From Phoronis australis (taxonomy: Eukaryota > Phoronida > Phoronidae): a stretch of DNA of 62,000 bases. The stretch is from NCBI GenBank assembly GCA_002633005.1, contig NMRA01000063.1, positions 542,427 to 604,426 on the forward strand, written 5' to 3'. The translations under genes and the position numbers were made by a program. Positions 13,501 to 25,500 of the stretch are shown in pieces (position 1 is the stretch's first letter; each line of letters starts with the position of its first letter). The notes under the pieces are model-generated. The model was given only the letters and a program-made list of their open reading frames with translations, made no database searches and was not told the origin of the DNA.

Positions 13501-16500
13501 GATCAAAAATAAACAGTTGTAAGGGTGTACAAATACTTAACAAAGAAATTTGGAAACATAAGTAACAACCCATTACTATAATCAAAATTCACATAAAAAT
13601 ATTTGTGAATAAGAAACCCTTACTAATACCGGTAGTGGTATTTCCTACCAAGAATTGTACAATGACACTTGGCTTACCTCAAAACCCAACTGCTGCCTGG
13701 TTGTTTGGTAATTGGCCCAATTATGTTGCATACCATGCACAATTAATGAGCAACATAGTACGGCAAAATTAAGCAAACGTTTTAGGTTGTAGAAGTCGCA
13801 TTTCTTATCCAATTTTCAAAATTAAAAAAACCTAATCACGTGTACTTTTCGTGAACTATTCAAATATGCTATTTACAAACTTTCAGAACGAAAATTTAAA
13901 AATACCGTTGTCGCTCTCAGTGTGTTTATGGTGGGTCTAATTACATAGAGAATGATAACATCAGCAGCCTGAGGCGATGTGATTGCCTACAACTGCATGG
14001 TGTCTTTGATCAATGCCGGCAGATTCTGATGTATGCAAACCAGTCGAGTTGCTCAATTTAGACAGGTTAGGGTGTCAACATAGGATTCTTTTCATGTAAA
14101 GATGCATGCATTTGATGTACATTAGTTAAAGATGCAGGCATTTCATGTACATTAGTTAAAGATGCATGCATTTCATGTACATTAGTTAAAGATGCAGGCA
14201 TTTCATGTACATTAGTTAAAGATGCATGCATTTCATGTACATTAGTTAAAGATGCATGCATTTCATGTACATTAGTTAAAGATGCCTGCATTTCATGTAC
14301 ATTAGTTAAAGATGCAGGCATTTCATGTACATTAGTTAAAGATGCAGGCATTTCATGTACATTAGTTAAAGATGCTTGCATTTCATGTACATTAGTTAAA
14401 GATGCAGGCATTTCATGTACATTAGTTAAAGATGCAGGCATTTCGCTCCGTCATTGTTAAAACTTGTACTTCTTATGTGACTGAAAAAATTTCAGCAATT
14501 TGAAGACATCTTTCAAATCTTGAGTATACACTACTATTACAGCAGCAGATGAAAGTGGATTCAGGAGTCATTACTATATAGTGTTTGAGGTGCCTAAAAA
14601 TACTTGTTTAACTGTGCATCAATTTCGTCCAATAACCATCAATACAAAATGCTACATTATTGTTCATTCCAACAGTGTGCATGCAAGTGGCAGTGAGAGT
14701 CATGAATTGAAAGAACTTCAGTCTATGCTGAAGGGGGATGTCACTCTGGCTGAGAAGATGTGAGTCTAGTCTTTTATACGTAAATGGTTCAAGGGCACAG
14801 TTCTGTGCTTTTTGGCTTTATTGACTACTACGTCATATGGTCAAATCTGTGAATATCTGCCTTATCGATGTCAAAAATACTTTATTTATTTTGAATTGGC
14901 CCATTTAGCCTGTAAACCCGTCCTCACATTAAAAGTGGCCTTTAACCCTGTGAAGAACGAGCTTCACCTCATCTTATAAGTCAGCCTTGACCTTGGTATA
15001 AACTGGCACATTTTCATTGTTGAGGTGTGTACTCCATTAATTGATTGACCAACTCATTGCTGCCTCGGTGTAGGTTAATGAAGGAAGGACAGTTTGACAT
15101 CTCAATTGGTAGAAAGCAGTTCTTAAGCACGACCACTTTTGTCAGATAATTATCCAGCGAGATTACCTAAATGCATGCATTTTTAGCACCACATAATGAA
15201 TTTTGAATTGTTAGTTGACGGAGTTCATCATTTTATGCACTGAATGCAATATGATTGGGAAAAGACTGGTTTTGTGACTCAAGTTTACGTTACTTGTTGA
15301 TACTGGTACTTTAAAAGTGATATCATTAGCCCAAATGTTGTGTATTTGAGTCAACAAACTCAGCGATCATAGTCTAAGACTTTGAAGGTAAACCTAAAAT
15401 CCAGTGCTGCAAATAGCCAGGTATTTTATATGTGTATTTAACTGATAACAAGGTACCTAAACTACACGGTCAACGGACTCATAAACATGGGCACAGACGC
15501 ATGAACACGACTCACGGACCTGCAAACACCGTCCACTGACTCACAAACACAGGAACGGTCTCACAAAATACGATCCACGCACCCAATTACATGGGACACG
15601 GACTCATATTCGCGAGGAAACACGGTTAACGGACCGCCAAACACGGGTCACGGACTCATCGGCTTCCTGGGTCAGCTGACATCTTCATTTTGTCCATAAA
15701 CCCAAGATCTCGAGTGCATTTATTTGTAAGACAGACTGGTAACAGTTGAAACCTTAAAGACTCTTGAAACTATGACTAATCACAACATCAACTTTACTTG
15801 TGATGTTCTACTTAGAAATCATATACCTGTACATTTTTTAACACTCTTTAGGTATATTCGGAAGGCTATTGAGAAGCAGAGACTTGGAGAAAATCGGCAG
15901 GTGGGTTGGTGCACTGCATTGACAGTAGTTCCTGTATTTTAGTTAACATATTTCACTATTGTTATAAAACCCAGCAATGACACTGACACACAGAGGTTAC
16001 ATATTGCTATTTGTTGTGATGCTTGTTTTACACTGACACACAGAAGTTTCATATTGCTATTTGTTGTGATGCTTGTTTTACACTGACACACAGAAGTTTC
16101 ATATTGCTATTTGTTGTGATGTGTGTTTCTGGTTGTTTTCAGAAACTCGGTTCTGTCCAAGTTGTGGGTGTGACCTGTGCAGCTTGCAGCTTCCCTTGTC
16201 TCAAAGGCATCAAGTTTTCTGTAAGTAAACAATATGTCTACTTGATCGAGTACTTCTCACTGATTCAAAGTCTTAGCTGTTGATCATAGAAAGTTAAAAG
16301 AGCAATAGGGTGGAAAAGTGAAATTTAGTTTTTGCGATTTTTTGTGGAAAGTTGCAGGAATTGAATACTATAAATTTTTAAAGTTTTCTACCACGGCTAC
16401 CTTCAACGTAAGTTCCTATAAATTGTGTACATTTGTAAGTCCGACTGTTAGAGGCAGTTGAAAAATGACAAATCATCAATCTTGGCGATTAGTTTAGTTT

Positions 16501-19500
16501 GAAATTTGTGACACTACTGTAAAGCATTTGTGTCTGGTGTGAAATTGAGCAACATGAATAAAATCAGTGTGACCACATTCTGTTTGAAAATAACTTTGGA
16601 TTCGTACACTCACTCCTATAAAAGTGGTTGCAAATTGTTGTTTACTGAGACTAAGTGACCTTGACATTGAGGAGGACTGACAGTTTATTACTGGCTGTCA
16701 CCATGTTCAACCATGCACCTAACTTATTAAGTTTGGTTACAAACAATAACGGTCCACCAACAGCGGTCCACCAATTTTTCTCCAGCCCAAAAATCATTTC
16801 TAATCTGCGAAATAACAAGATGAAACCAGTTTCATAACGTAAGTCGTCAAAGGTTAATTTGTTTGACACAAGACTGGTTCTTAGTGCCTCCAAATGCTTC
16901 TTGATTGCTGCACCTTTAAGTGTTCCTTGCTTGCAGTCCTGCAGCTTTAAGTGTTCCTTGCTTGCAGTCCTGCAGCTTTAAGTGTTCCTTGCTTGCAGTC
17001 CTGCAGCTTTAAGTGTTCCTTGCTTGCAGAATTTTAAGTCTTGTATTATTTATTCACGTTGATAATTAAGGCTTCCTTTCCACAAAGATATCTTACTTAA
17101 CAGACCAATGTTTTGATCAAGATAATGTATACTGTCTGTTGCCAATAGATGGTGCTGCTAGACGAGTGCAGTCAAATGACTGAGCCAGCGTCACTTCTCC
17201 CCTTAACTGTGGCAGAATGTGACAAACTGGTGCTGATTGGTGACCCTAGGCAGCTGGACCCGACCATACAGGGCTCAGAGGCGGGTACAGACTGTGGACT
17301 GGAGCAAACTTTGTTTGACAGGTTGCAGCTCATGGTAAGTTGTGTTAAAATGTGGCTCAAATTTTGTAGAAAATTTTGTTTGGCAAATTACGCTATCTTT
17401 GAGCAAAGCGCTAATTTTGCAACAGTCCAGTTGACTCGGTTGTATTAATGGTAAGACTTGACTTGGAAGTATGGAACTTGTACAAATGTCTTATCCAGTA
17501 TAAGTTAGCCACTGGCCCAATTATCCTGTTTGCTCACTTAAACTTGGTATTCTGTCATACTCGGTTTATGTTTCTGTTTCTACCTTGAAACAGTTATTGA
17601 CTAAAGTACTTTATTGTGCGTCCACATATTTATATGTGCACCATCTAATTTTGGAATACATATTAAAAATGAGTTTTTAAAGCAGTATGTATTTCAATAA
17701 AGAATATATTATTCACATGGATGTACTGATTTGGATGACTGGCGGGTAAGTTCGGGCATGGAAGATGCCGTTTTTCAGTATAAGTAAAAACACATACGAT
17801 TGTCATTAATACAATAAGTACAATTAACAAACAGCATCATCATTGGATAACAGCAGATGCTGGTCAATAATTATCTTTTAATTTACCTTATATCAGTGGT
17901 CTCAATCACCAAGACAGGTGGAAACAATTCATGGTCACACTGCTTAAACTATGGTGGCTGAACATAAAAAACCTAGTGGCAGTACCACTCCATGGCCGAA
18001 TCAAATAACCCATGACTCAGTGGCTGGACCAAAAAACTTATCTCTTTGGTTGCAGACATAACATTGCGAGCCTCTGGTGGATTTCCAGACTGATGCCATA
18101 GGGCTCTCAGTGTTTTCAGCCATTTTGTCCTGTGTCACACTTTCCAGTATGGCGCCATATTGACAACACGAACTCCATGTATCTGAGTCACCTGTGCCTG
18201 GTCTATGTGATGTCTATGATGTGTGTGCATCCGTCCGGCATCCGTCCAGCATCCATCCAGCGTCCACTGCTCTATCTTCTAAATCCTTTGATGTATGTTC
18301 ATGAAATTTTGTATACACGTTCCTTTCATGGATGGGACAGCATAAGTGAACTTTCGAATGGATCCGACTACCGATGTGCCCCCTAGTGGCAATTTTAGGT
18401 TTTTTCGTTTACCTCTCTATCTTCAAATTTACTCAACAGAATTCCATAAAATTTGGCGTTTTGGCATCTATTAGCGAGATGACGCTGTCCTCTCATTTTG
18501 GGATGGATCTGAGGTATTTTGCACCACTTTGTGGCCATTTTTACTGTTTTCGAGTCTTTTTTTGGCATCCGCCCCTCTATCAACCAAACCACTCTAAGGA
18601 TGATTGTGAAAATTGGCATGTATGTTTTTACTGTGAAGAGGACGGGTGACGATGATTTTCTGATGACTTTGACTACCGTCACAGGTGCGTTGTAGTGGCA
18701 GTTTTGTTTTCTTTTTTTGCGCCCATGGCTGTATCTCCTAAACCCTCTGCATGATCTTTACTAAACTTAGCATGTGTATTTATATAAGTTGACAACAGAT
18801 GATGACAACTTTCGGACAGATCTGACTACCGGTGTGCCCTAGAGTGACAATTTTAGTTTTTTATGTTTTCCTCTGTATCTTCAAAGGTCCTCAACGGATT
18901 CTCATAAAATTTGGAATATAAGCATCTATTGGTGAGATGACGCTATCCTCCCATTTTCGGGTGGATTTGAGGTATTTTGTGCCACCTGGTAGGCATTTTG
19001 GCTGTTTTCGAGTTTTTTGGTGTCCGCCCCTCTATCAACCAAACCATTCTAAGGACGATTTTGAAAATTGGCATTTAAGTTCACAGTGTGAAGAAAACGG
19101 TTGACGATGACGACTTTGACTACTGTGGCGCCTCCTAGTGGCAGTTTTGTTTTGTTTTGCGCTCATAGTTGTATCTCATAAACCCTCTGCAGGATTTAGT
19201 AAGTGTATTTCTATGAAGTTAACAACTGACGATGACTTTCAGACTGATCCGACGAATGCATTTTCATTTTTATCCATTTCCTTTTGTTTCTCTGAAGTTC
19301 CGTGACAGATTTTATGAAATTTGGTAATTAAAATAACTTTCTATTAAAGAAATGATGGCATGTTCCCATTTTGGATGGATTCAACTTATTACGTTCCATC
19401 TTGTGGCCATTTTTATGATACAAATAAACAACCCTAGAAGCACATCATTTGCGGTGCATTTGTGGGCGCAATTCAATGCTCCACGTTGCTCTTGTTGGAA

Positions 19501-22500
19501 AATGTGAAAAACTTTGATGAAGCTTTGTTTGGGTGTTGGTGGATAGTGGGATGTTTGTTGATGTTCAGAAAAATGATTTAATCCATAGTTAAAGGAGAAT
19601 GCCACCCAAAAAACAACTAGTTTGTCAATTTAGATCAAGTGGTTCCATTTGATAACAGCAAGGACAGCTTTTTTACCTGACGGCAGACGGAGGTGTTGAA
19701 ATTAACCAATGACATCTGAGGTTGGAAAGCAGTCTGTTGAGCAGTTCACAACACTCTTACTGGTGTCAGCTTATCGCTTGAATTCATCGTTTTACACCAA
19801 TAAATCATCAAATACATCGAGTACTTGAACAAATGTGTTGTTTTATTTTACTGTTACGGATTTTTAGTACTTGAACGTACTGTAGCCTACCAAGTTCGGT
19901 CTCGGGAGTTTGGGGTCTGTTCGGTGATAAATTCAAATTATTCGTCCATGAAATACAGACAGGAGAACATAGCTGTGTGCTGTAATTTTAGACTTGCAAT
20001 TTTTTCAGTTCTAAACACACAAAACGCTTGCTATCCCAGCCAGTGGCTCGGAACTCGATTAGGCCCATCACGGCTGGACTGAAGACATCACGAACATAAA
20101 CCAGCCAAAGTTGGAGACTAAACTTCCAAACTTTCAGTCACGAAAAGACTATACTAGTGAGCCAAAGAAAAAAATGTGCACGTGATTATTTTGGTGAATT
20201 AGCCGCGAAACTGCTAATGTGCTTACTGGCTTGTCAGGCTGTGAAGTTAGGTTATTCTTCCACAGAACCGTCAGGGCAAAAGTTGTACAATAACAATGAT
20301 TCGAATAATGTATATGACTATCTAAATAAAGATTCCCCTAACATCTGACCATTGGATATAAAATCTTGTTATTGTTTCACAACAGCCTTCAGCAAACACT
20401 GAATTAGCATGCGTTCACACGGCCTCGTTGTCTGGTCAATTAGTTTACTGCATCTAAAGCTGGTAACAGTGATTTATTCATTTGCTGGCTTCTTAAAACA
20501 TTTGCACTCACGAGCACTCCAAGGCATTACAGAGACAGATTTGTTCCAGTTTTGTATAAACATTGGTTAGGTTGAGAATAATACGTTTTGAAGCGAAATG
20601 CACAGTTATAATAAATGTCATTGTGGCGACTCACAATCCCGACTTAGTTCTCATCTTCACAGGTCGATCGTTAGGTTTCACAGGCTATAAGTTCGAACCG
20701 GAATTCACTGATCAAGAAAAAATAGAGAGGCTCCATGAACGTGCACAGATAACAGAACATATGGATAGTCCGAAAACCGTTTGAATGACTTGTCATGGTG
20801 TCAGTGAGCTAACTGCACAATAATGGAAACGACTGATGCTTGCATTTGCTGCCACGAAATTCTGCATCTGAAGCAAAATTCTTGGAGAAGCGCAGATGTA
20901 TCTCACAGACCATCCTGATTTTGCACCACATCTAAACAGAGGTGTGCTTACGTCGTTTTTTTAGGGCTGAGAAAAAGAACTGGCGAAAACATCCTACACC
21001 CAGAGGACCAAACAAGCCGCACAAACAAGTCAGTCAACAAACAGGTTATATAAAACGTTATGTTCTCGCGCCTTGAATTAATTGTAATTGTGTTTTCGTG
21101 GCCAACTACAATTCTCCATAATCAAAAACTGGTCAACAACTGATCCAATGAAATGCAGGCCACTGACAGACACGGAGTTTCTCCGGCAGCCTCATACTGG
21201 GTATTAACAGCGTACTTTTCATTCTTCACAACCACGAGCCACCTCCGAAGCATTATGAGCTCTCAAGGAAATTGAAAAAACGGTAAACTGTGTGCCTCGC
21301 AGTTAATTCATAGTTTATACTGTGTGCCTCGCAGTTAATTCATAGTTTATACTGTGTGCCTCGCAGTTAATTCATAGTTTATACTGTGTGCCTCGCAGTT
21401 AATTCATAGTTTATACTGTGTGCCTCGCAGTTAATTCATAGTTTATACTGTGTGCCTCGCAGTTAATTCATAGTTTATACTGTGTGCCTCGCAGTTAATT
21501 CATAGTTTATACTGTGTGCCTCGCAGTTAATTCATAGTTTATACTGTGTGCCTCGCAGTTAATTCATAGTTTATACTGTGTGCCTCGCAGTTAATTCATA
21601 GTTTATACTGTGTGCCTCGCAGTTAATTCATAGTTTATACTGTGTGCCTCGCAGTTAATTCATAGTTTATACTGTGTGCCTCGCAGTTAATTCATAGTTT
21701 ATACTGTGTGCCTCGCAGTTAATTCATAGNACCGTTTGAATGACTTGTCATGGTGTCAGTGAGCTAACTGCACAATAATGGAAACGACTGATGCTTGCAT
21801 TTGCTGCCATGAAATTCTGCATGTGAAACAAAATTCTTGGAGAAGCGCAGATGTATCTCACAGACCATCCTGATTTTGCACCACATCTAAACAGAGGTGT
21901 GCTTACGTCGTTTTTTTAGGGCTGAGAAAAAGAACTGGCGAAAACAGCCTACACCCAGAGGACCAAACAAGCCGCACGAACAAGTCGGTCAACAAACAGG
22001 TTATATAAAACGTTATGTTCTCGCGCCTTGAATTAATTGTAATTGTGTTTTTGTGGCCAACTACAATTCTCCATAATCAAAAACTGGTCAACAACCGATC
22101 CAATGAAATGCAGGCCACTGACAGACACGGAGTTTCTCCGGCGGCCTCGTACTGGGTATTAACAGCGTACTTTTCATTCTTCATAACCACGAGCCACCTC
22201 CGAAGCATTATGAGCTCTCAAGGTATACCGTGTGCCTCGCAGCCAATTCATAGTTCACACAAACGGGAACGATACATCACACCATAGTGGCACTCACTCT
22301 GCAGAAGAACTACGGACGTCACTGCGTCGTTACTCACCTTCCTCACAGGTTACCGCGACACCTCTCGGCGAGGTTAGATCGAGCGTATATGAGGTGATGT
22401 GGATATAGACCGATTAAGACAATAAAGACTAATTAAATCAAGTGGCATTCTCCTTTAAGATGTGTTATTGGTTCTATACCCGGTTTAAGCTTAAAGGCGA

Positions 22501-25500
22501 AGGCAACCTTTTTTCATGTAATTTGTAGTAAAAATACAGTTTGTTGATTATCTCAGACAGCTTCTCGTAATTTAGTTAATTAGTCGTGCCCTACTCCGGA
22601 AGTGACGTTTAAGGGTGAAGAATTTTCTGCCATTTTGTTTCTGCGTTCAAGTTTACTGTGAGGATCTGTTCTACTGTTGTTTTTGTGATGGTTTCCTATA
22701 ATTGTCGTCACCACTTCCCATCGACGAGTATTCTACAACAAGCTATGTTATTAGGAAACTCAATTACATTGAATTTGGGGAGCCTTTAGTTTGTAGTATC
22801 CTGAAAATGACTGGAGCCGGCAACCCATATCACAGTGACGTTAGTGATGCCCTGTTCACTGGACGACGAACTGTCCTCACTAGATGTTGAACTGGGCCTG
22901 TATTCACTCCCAGCATTCAATATCGCTTGCCACATACTCGATAATTCTCCACTACTTTTTACATTGCATAGTCTGGTAACACTGCATTATTCAGACGAAC
23001 GAGCCAAGTATGGCGGAGCAAGGAGTGTACTAGCAGGAAGCGATAAACCTGGTACTAGTGAAGTGTGTCATCTTAAGGAAAGCGATGTTATGGCATATCC
23101 CAAGTGTGCGTGAGATGATAATGAGTACATCCTGGTACGCAGCAACCATGATGCATGTTGACTGACTCGTAAATAAATGCAAACAACTGAACTTATCACA
23201 ACCGAGGTAAAATAATGACCGACTCGACAGCTCACACAGTTAGACTATATGAAAACAAAGTAGCAGGAAATTCTTAACCCCCTAAACGGTACTTCCTGAG
23301 TAGGGCATGACTAATTAATTTACAAGAAGTCGCAATATGTCTGGGATAATTTTTACTAAAAATGACATGAAAACAGGTTGCCTTTGCCTTTAAGGTAGTT
23401 GTAGGCTTGGTATTATTGGCAACGCAGCATTGCATTTTGTTATAAACACGAAACATTACAATCGGGGTAAACATGGATGCAAATCATATTAGCAATATTC
23501 AATTTGTTAGACAACAACCATATTGTGGTAATTGAGACAGAGCGTACAACCTTTAACAAGACGGGCGTCACTCATCATGCCAGCTGACTCATGTTGTCTG
23601 TCCTTTCAGGGTCACAAGTCAGTCATGTTGCGTACACAGTACAGATGTCACCCCAGTATCAGTGTTCTAGCCAACCAACTGTTCTACGACAACCAACTGA
23701 AGGATGGAGTGACTGAAGTGGACAGACTACCAGTGGTGGTTAGTACCACAGATACATCATTTTGCTTGGAAGCTGTTTAAGGCCATATTTAACATTTTAA
23801 GTAGTCTAAGGTAATTCATGAAAATATACTTCATTTTATGAAGCCAGGCATAGAAAGGTTTTTATATCACCACTGTACTATGGTGTTTTAAGGCAAAATT
23901 TGAAAGTTTATAAATGTGTTGAAAATGCAAGTGTCCACAACATTGTATTGAAATCCTGCCGACGTCAATTTATTTCAGAAGCTGCCATCATTGTGTTTCC
24001 TTGATGTCTCTAACGGTCAAGAGAAGTTTGACTCGGGTAGCTACTGCAATGACCATGAGTCCGAGTGTGTTGTAACACTGATACAGTACCTGCTGACTAG
24101 CGGCATAGAACCCCATGATATTGGGGTGATCACACTATACAAGGCACAAGCAGTAAAAATACAGTCACAATTGAGCTCTGCTAAGTGAGTATTGTCAAAG
24201 AATTTCGATTTAGCTCTATGAAGGCTGAAAGTAATCTGACAAAATGACTAAGAAATTAACAGTTACTACATTTGTCCACAAATGACATTCGTCCTCGTAT
24301 TTTCCGTTTGTGATGAGGAGAAATGATGTGGAATTACCTGGAAAATTAGGTTGATGAAACACTGTTCTGTATTTAAAATTTTTGTTGAGCAAGACATTCT
24401 CATTTATATTTTGTAAAAGTGAAATTTACTGCCATGATGGAGAAGTGGTATTTCGTCTGTTGCTTTCTATTGTGGCTGTGTTCTCATTGTTTATGGATAT
24501 ATTTCTGCCTAAGGGAGTTGAGACTCACTTTTAAAACTCACATTTTGCAGTAAATCTTCACTGTTCGCAGCTTGAAGTATCTGCAAAATGCATAGCCTCC
24601 ATTAATTTATGATAATTTAATGCAGAGTTATACAGTTAATACACTTAAAGGTCATCACCTCTTTTATAGTTGGTGTTTCTTTTATACTCATTTGGTTGTA
24701 GCATCTAAGGTCTGTTTCAACTAATGTTCTATTTAGCATTCCTCCTCAAACTAAGGTATCTACTAAGTAAATCAAGACAGTGATAGATATTTGTATGTAA
24801 GTGGAATAGCTATACTCCTATTGGGTGATACAGTAAATGAATTAAATAAATATGAATTGAACTCTTTTGTTGAGAGTTGATTGTGTACCATATAGTTTAA
24901 TATGTTTTTCCTATCAACGTACCTTTCTTTTTTGCTAAATTTTACTAAAAAGACTTTATGGTCGCAGTGTGTCCCGAACATGATAGGTGCGTCGCAAGCT
25001 CCGTTTCCAAAGATAAAAAGGAGGCCATATATAAGCGAAATAAAGGTTATTTATTATGGCTGATAACGGTACTGAAATATGACTGTAAAATAATAATCTC
25101 TGGAAAGATCGGCAATAAAAAGCGCAGCACTGAGGTAAGAGGAAGCACCGGAAAAAAGGGGTGGGAAAAAATTGAGAGATTATACTCAAACGTAAGTGCT
25201 GCTAAAGCAAGGAATGACAGGGAACATATGATTACTGAGAACAAAGGTTAACCCTAAGACAGGTGATAATCATCAGCCAATAGGAGCCAGGACCTGACCA
25301 AACTCGAGGCACATGACAGAAACGAACCAATAGTGAGGCTGGTAATGAAATGTCCCAGTGTGCAAAAGGACTGCATGCGAATGTACACAAAGGATTAGTG
25401 GATCAGTCCAAATGAAGGAAAAGGGGGTATAAGTAAGACAAGTCCATATTCTCACATAAAAGGGGGTATAAGTAAGACAAGTCCATATTCTCACATAAAT

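Larger units (their letters stand above)
20776..22223 (+). repeat. 493-bp direct duplication flanking a single N (probable haplotype merge)
   Basis: 20776-21268 is repeated at 21731-22223 with a constant offset of 955 bp and a few per cent substitutions (for example CAACAACTGATC versus CAACAACCGATC). The second copy starts immediately after the N. This pattern fits two alleles laid end to end better than a true tandem duplication. Confidence 0.75.
19589..22458. mobile_element. TTAA-flanked inverted-repeat element, copy B (2.9 kb)
   Basis: Ends are TTAA-AGGAGAATGCCACCC (19589) and AAGTGGCATTCTCCT-TTAA (22458). Internal stretches, such as that around 20380-20480, are the reverse complement of element A. 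No transposase was recognised; the longest ORFs (19825-20082, 20563-20784, 22015-22287) carry no motif I know. Its apparent length is inflated by an internal duplication around the N at 21730 and by a 32-bp minisatellite. Confidence 0.78.
17335..23609 (+). other. 6.3-kb intron of the ZGRF1-like gene
   Basis: It separates the motif II/III exon from the motif IV exon, both phase 0. It contains CTCF-like block 3, TTAA element B with its internal minisatellite and assembly N, and TTAA foldback element C. No conserved exon is seen. Confidence 0.85.

Noticed and set aside
14067-14441. Minus-strand ORF of repeated ten-residue units
   Set aside because: It is exactly the 30-bp minisatellite read through; openness follows from a unit divisible by three, and there is no conserved sequence, start context or splicing evidence.
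14101-14444. CRISPR-like regular array
   Set aside because: Units are contiguous with no unique spacers, and the surrounding DNA is a spliced animal gene.
22835-23113. Possible protein gene inside foldback element C
   Set aside because: No known family, located between inverted arms, and no splice or promoter signal.
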